Shown in pieces: positions 60,656 to 64,000 of a DNA stretch of 64,000 nt. Position 1 is the stretch's first letter, and the number at the start of each line of letters is the position of its first letter. Position numbers and translations under genes: made by a program. This DNA comes from Cryobacterium ruanii (lineage in GTDB: Bacteria; Actinomycetota; Actinomycetes; Actinomycetales; Microbacteriaceae): the NCBI RefSeq assembly GCF_004404055.1, contig NZ_SOHK01000005.1:186001-250000 (forward strand), written 5' to 3'. The notes beneath the pieces were generated by a model. The model was given only the letters and a program-made list of their open reading frames with translations. It did not search any database and was not told where the DNA came from.

Positions 60656-62578
60656 GTGACTACTCGTCGCATGACAGTCAGCCAGGCACTCATCGAGTTT
60701 TTGGCCCACCAGTACACCGTGGACGGCGACGTGCGTGAGCGCACGATCGTGGGGACCTTCGGCATCTTCGGCCACGGAAACGTCGCCGGCATCGGCCAGG
60801 CCCTCAAACAACTTTCCGTCGAGGACCCGACGCTGATGCCGTATCACCAGGCCCGGAACGAGCAGGGAATGGTACACGAATCCATCGCCTACTCGCGCAT
60901 GACGCGTCGCCGATCCACCTTCGCCTGCGCGGCATCCGTCGGCCCCGGCGCCACGAACATGCTGACCGGCGCAGCGGTCGCGACGACCAACCGACTTCCT
61001 GTGCTGTTGTTGCCGTCCGACACCTTCGCCACCCGAGTGTCCGACCCGGTATTGCAGCAGCTCGAGCTTCCGCACGATGCGAGCATGAGCGTCAACGACG
61101 CCTTCAAGCCACTCTCGCGCTTCTTCGACCGAGTCAACCGACCCGAGCAGCTGTTCTCGGCCGCGCTCGGCGCCCTTCGGGTGCTGACCGACCCGGTCGA
61201 GACCGGGGCCGTCACGATTTCGCTTCCGGAGGACGTGCAGGCCGAACTCGTCGAGGTTCCGATGGAATTCCTCGCCGACCGTGAATGGCACATCCGTCGC
61301 CCGCGACCCGACCGTGGCATCATCGCCGAGGTCGCCCGGGCCATTTCCCGTGCCCAGCGCCCCATGATCGTTGCCGGCGGCGGCGTGATCTACTCCGACG
61401 CCAGCGCGGCACTGCGCGAATTCGCCGGAGCCACCGGCATCCCGGTCGGCATGTCCCAGGCCGGCGTTGGATCGCTCAGCTGGGACCACCCGCAGAACCT
61501 CGGCTCGGTCGGCGCCACCGGCACCACCGCCGCGAATCGCGCTGCGGCCCAGGCCGACCTGATTATCGGCATCGGCACGCGCTACAGCGACTTCACCGCC
61601 GCGAGCCGCACGGCCTTTCAGCACCCCGACGTGCGCTTCATCAACATCAATATTGCGTCCTTCGACGCGTTCAAGCATGGCAGCGCCCTGCCCGTCGTAG
61701 CGGATGCCCGCGAGTCGCTGCTCGAGCTCGCCCAGGCGCTTGGGGGCTTCCACGTCTCGGCCGACTTCGAGTCGGACTACACCCGGGAGAAGGCCAGCTG
61801 GGATGCCGCCGTCGACGAGTCCTTCGTCGACCGCCGGCTGTCGTTGCCCAGCCAGGCCGAGATCATCGGCGCCGTGCAGCAGGCCTCCGACCCCCGCGAT
61901 GTGGTGGTCTGTGCCGCCGGGTCGCTTCCGGGCGACCTGCACAAGCTCTGGCGGGTGCGCGACGACCTCGGCTACCACGTCGAATACGCCTTCTCCTGCA
62001 TGGGCTACGAGATCGCCGGCGGCATCGGGGTCGCCCGGGCCGACACGACCCGCGACTCCATCGTCATGGTCGGCGACGGCTCCTACCTCATGATGCACTC
62101 CGAGATTGTCTCGGCCGTGGCCGAGGGCATCAAATTTATCATCGTGTTGATCCAGAACCACGGCTACGCGTCGATCGGTCACCTCAGCGAGGACGTCGGT
62201 TCACAGCGTTACGGAACGCTCTATCGCTACCAGGACAAAGCGGGCAACAACTTCGAGCAGGGCGAGATTCTGCCGATCGACCTCGCCGCCAACGCCGCCA
62301 GCTACGGCCTCGACGTCATCTCGATCGAACCGAGTCCCAACGCGATTGCCGACCTGTCGGCCGCCATGAGGACGGCCAAGGCGTCGACCCGCGCCACTAT
62401 GATCCACATCAACAACGACCCCCGGCTCTATGCACCCGATGGCGAAGGGTGGTGGGACGTGCCCGTCGCCGCCGTCTCCACCCTGCCGAGCACGCAGCGG
62501 GCCCGCACCGCGTACCTCGCCCAACAGTCCCGCCAGAGGCCGCTCCTCGGCCACGGCGCCCTCGAAAGGAACAACTAG
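60656..62578 (+). CDS. iolD: 3D-(3,5/4)-trihydroxycyclohexane-1,2-dione hydrolase IolD
   Basis: Thiamine diphosphate enzyme that opens the inositol ring. The ThDP/Mg2+ motif is GDGSYLMMHSEIV...IQN, and the N-terminal pyrimidine-binding domain has the helper glutamate in HQARNEQGMVHE. It contains three ThDP-enzyme domains in 640 residues, the usual length. The GTG start at 60656 follows AAAGGA. iolE begins 2 bases downstream. Confidence 0.95.
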   Translation: MTTRRMTVSQALIEFLAHQYTVDGDVRERTIVGTFGIFGHGNVAGIGQALKQLSVEDPTLMPYHQARNEQGMVHESIAYSRMTRRRSTFACAASVGPGATNMLTGAAVATTNRLPVLLLPSDTFATRVSDPVLQQLELPHDASMSVNDAFKPLSRFFDRVNRPEQLFSAALGALRVLTDPVETGAVTISLPEDVQAELVEVPMEFLADREWHIRRPRPDRGIIAEVARAISRAQRPMIVAGGGVIYSDASAALREFAGATGIPVGMSQAGVGSLSWDHPQNLGSVGATGTTAANRAAAQADLIIGIGTRYSDFTAASRTAFQHPDVRFININIASFDAFKHGSALPVVADARESLLELAQALGGFHVSADFESDYTREKASWDAAVDESFVDRRLSLPSQAEIIGAVQQASDPRDVVVCAAGSLPGDLHKLWRVRDDLGYHVEYAFSCMGYEIAGGIGVARADTTRDSIVMVGDGSYLMMHSEIVSAVAEGIKFIIVLIQNHGYASIGHLSEDVGSQRYGTLYRYQDKAGNNFEQGEILPIDLAANAASYGLDVISIEPSPNAIADLSAAMRTAKASTRATMIHINNDPRLYAPDGEGWWDVPVAAVSTLPSTQRARTAYLAQQSRQRPLLGHGALERNN

Positions 62579-62580
62579 TC

Positions 62581-63495
62581 ATGTCGGAATCGAAGATTCG
62601 CATCGGCACCGCGCCCGACTCGTGGGGCGTGTGGTTTCCGAACGACCCGAACCAAATTCCGTGGGAACGCTTTCTCGACGAGGTGCAGGCTGCCGGCTAC
62701 CACTGGCTGGAACTCGGCCCCTTCGGTTATCTCCCGACCGATGCGGCGCAGCTCGCCGATGAGCTGGCAAAGAGAGACCTGAAACTGTCGGCCGGAACCG
62801 TCTTCACCGGTTTTCACAAGGGTGAGGAGCAGTGGAAGCGGGCCTGGGACCAGGCGCTCGACGTTGCCGGGCTCGTCTCCCAGCTGGGCGTGGAACACCT
62901 CGTTGTGATCCCAGACCTGTGGCGTTCCGATGCTACGGCCGAGGTGCTCGAATCGCGAAACCTCGACAACGCGGAGTGGAAGAAGCTCGCCGCCGGCCAC
63001 GACAAGCTCGGCCAGGCCCTTCTTGAAGAGTATGGAATCAAGCAGCAGTTCCACTCGCACGCGGACAGCCATGTTGGCACTTACCGCGAGGTCGAGCGCT
63101 TCCTGCAGGAGACCGACCAGGCTTTCACCAACCTCTGCCTGGACACGGGACACTTCGCGTACTACCTGGGTGACAACGTCAAGCTCATGACGGCCTACCC
63201 CGACCGCATCGGCTACCTGCACCTCAAGCAGGTCGAACCCAACATTCTGGCCGATGTGCTGAAAAACGACATGCCGTTCGTTGAGGCCGTTGCGCTGGGC
63301 GTCATGACGGAGCCAGGTTTCGAGGGGGTGCCGGAGCTCGCGCCGATCATCGAAAAGGCTGCCGAAATCAACCCGGACATGTTCGCCATCATCGAGCAGG
63401 ACATGTACGGCTGCGCCATCGACTTTCCGTTCCCGATCGCCCAGCGCACCCGTGAGCACATCTTCAGCTGCACTCAGGCTGCACGCATCCGCTAA
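62581..63495 (+). CDS. iolE: Inosose dehydratase IolE
   Basis: Dehydrates scyllo-inosose to the trihydroxycyclohexanedione that IolD cleaves. Sugar-phosphate isomerase/epimerase TIM barrel: GTAPDSWGVWFPNDP near the start, metal-site regions FHSHADSHVGTYREVERFL, CLDTGHFAYYLGDN and GYLHLKQVEP, and IIEQDMYG near the end. 304 residues. Its ribosome site (AAAGGAAC) lies within the end of iolD. Confidence 0.95.
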   Translation: MSESKIRIGTAPDSWGVWFPNDPNQIPWERFLDEVQAAGYHWLELGPFGYLPTDAAQLADELAKRDLKLSAGTVFTGFHKGEEQWKRAWDQALDVAGLVSQLGVEHLVVIPDLWRSDATAEVLESRNLDNAEWKKLAAGHDKLGQALLEEYGIKQQFHSHADSHVGTYREVERFLQETDQAFTNLCLDTGHFAYYLGDNVKLMTAYPDRIGYLHLKQVEPNILADVLKNDMPFVEAVALGVMTEPGFEGVPELAPIIEKAAEINPDMFAIIEQDMYGCAIDFPFPIAQRTREHIFSCTQAARIR

Positions 63496-63541
63496 ACCTG
63501 CTTTATTCAGTCTCTTTCCCTCATCTTTCTAAGGAACAACC

Positions 63542-64000
63542 ATGTCTGAACTCAACATTGCCGTTGTCGGTGCCGGCCTCATGGGCGCTGACCACGTCAT
63601 CCGCATCACCGAACGCATCGCCGGTGCCCGCGTCAGCGCAATCGTCGAACCCGATGCGGGGCGAGCGCACGCCGCCCTCGAGCACGCTCCAGGCGCCGTG
63701 CACTTCACTTCGGTGGAGGATGCTGTCGCGGCCGGCGTCGTGGACGCGGTACTGATCGCCACGCCCGGCCAGTTCCATGAGCCCGTTCTCTTTCCGGCCA
63801 TCGATGCGGGAATCCCGATCCTGTGCGAGAAGCCCCTGACTCCGACTCCTGAGGCGTCGCTGCGCATCCTGGCGGCCGAGCAGAAGGCGGGCAAGAAGCT
63901 CATCCAGGTCGGGTTCATGCGTCGATTCGACGCGGAGTACATTCAGCTGCGCGAGCTGATCGCGTCTGGTTCGGCGGGCGAGCTGCTCGCCCTGAACTGC
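63542..64000 (+). CDS. iolG: myo-Inositol 2-dehydrogenase IolG, Gfo/Idh/MocA family (3' end outside window)
   Basis: First step of inositol use, NAD-dependent oxidation to scyllo-inosose. The first 153 residues are visible and start MSELNIAVVGAGLMGADHV (Rossmann GxGxxG); LIATPGQFHE and the conserved CEKPL follow, then VGFMRRFDAEY. The ATG has AAGGAAC upstream, 46 bases after iolE. No stop occurs before the window end. Substrate is assigned from operon context. Confidence 0.9.
   Translation, partial: MSELNIAVVGAGLMGADHVIRITERIAGARVSAIVEPDAGRAHAALEHAPGAVHFTSVEDAVAAGVVDAVLIATPGQFHEPVLFPAIDAGIPILCEKPLTPTPEASLRILAAEQKAGKKLIQVGFMRRFDAEYIQLRELIASGSAGELLALNC

Noticed and set aside
60608..63495. Long alternative frames across iolD and iolE on both strands
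   Set aside because: They overlap two enzymes with complete motifs; arginine- or glycine-rich translations typical of wrong frames in GC-rich DNA.

Overview
The window looks like chromosomal DNA from a high-GC actinobacterium, most likely of the family Microbacteriaceae (Cryobacterium/Leifsonia-like). The evidence is the GC-rich third codon positions, many GTG starts, actinobacterial marker families (DUF3117, DUF3107, an AdnAB-type helicase-nuclease pair, UPF0182, a zincin-like DUF2342 protein, a 7Fe ferredoxin beside dapC) and an over-represented octamer, GCGGATGC. The genus is inference; no 16S or other marker was checked.

Region 1 (1-26.7 kb) is a housekeeping backbone. It opens with the end of a peptide ABC transporter (permease and fused double ATPase, split by an opposite-strand PH-domain gene). 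Then follow typA, an efeUOB iron-uptake operon with a DtxR/IdeR-like box, a degenerate PIG-L/MshB-like protein fused to a membrane domain, fdxA-dapC, gltA, a lipoprotein/PKD-protein pair, a penicillin-acylase-family hydrolase, dapD and dapE divergently arranged, a PIG-V-like mannosyltransferase, DUF3117, an O-methyltransferase, tatB, a PPK2 kinase, and an overlapping chain of MgtE/CBS, DUF1003 and Mrp genes. From memory, the order resembles Mycobacterium tuberculosis Rv1165-Rv1234. dapC, dapD and dapE together give three steps of the succinylase branch of lysine/diaminopimelate synthesis.

Region 2 (26.8-51.9 kb) holds an aminopeptidase P, a membrane-anchored EEP-family protein, a PHP phosphoesterase, a DEAD-box helicase, a ferritin-like protein, DUF3107, two large overlapping helicase-nuclease genes (AdnA-like and AdnB-like), a kinase-fold protein that appears catalytically dead, NudC, a UvrD2-like helicase lacking HRDC, an orphan cyclodehydratase/ThiF-like protein, an alcohol dehydrogenase, a zincin-like protein, a PDZ-Lon (S16) protease and a UPF0182 membrane protein. 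The order is close to M. tuberculosis Rv3211-Rv3193c.

Region 3 (51.9-64 kb) is accessory. Two initiator tRNA genes lie 2.4 kb apart, each inside a 170-bp direct repeat (about 95% identical) that includes a terminator. Between them are one hypothetical membrane protein and poorly coding DNA. After the second copy come an AtoE-family transporter and, divergently, a myo-inositol catabolic operon: iolC, an aldolase-family gene, iolA, iolB, iolD, iolE and iolG (cut by the window end). A 12-bp palindrome over its putative promoter is a candidate IolR-type operator.

I found no CRISPR array, intact insertion sequence, phage, or recognisable new defence or biosynthetic system. The most unusual signals are the duplicated initiator-tRNA segment, the degenerate enzymes at conserved loci (PIG-L and kinase-fold), sense and antisense Ser/acidic tails coded by the same DNA at 40.3 kb, 15-bp in-frame repeats in both helicase-nuclease genes, and the octamer enrichment.
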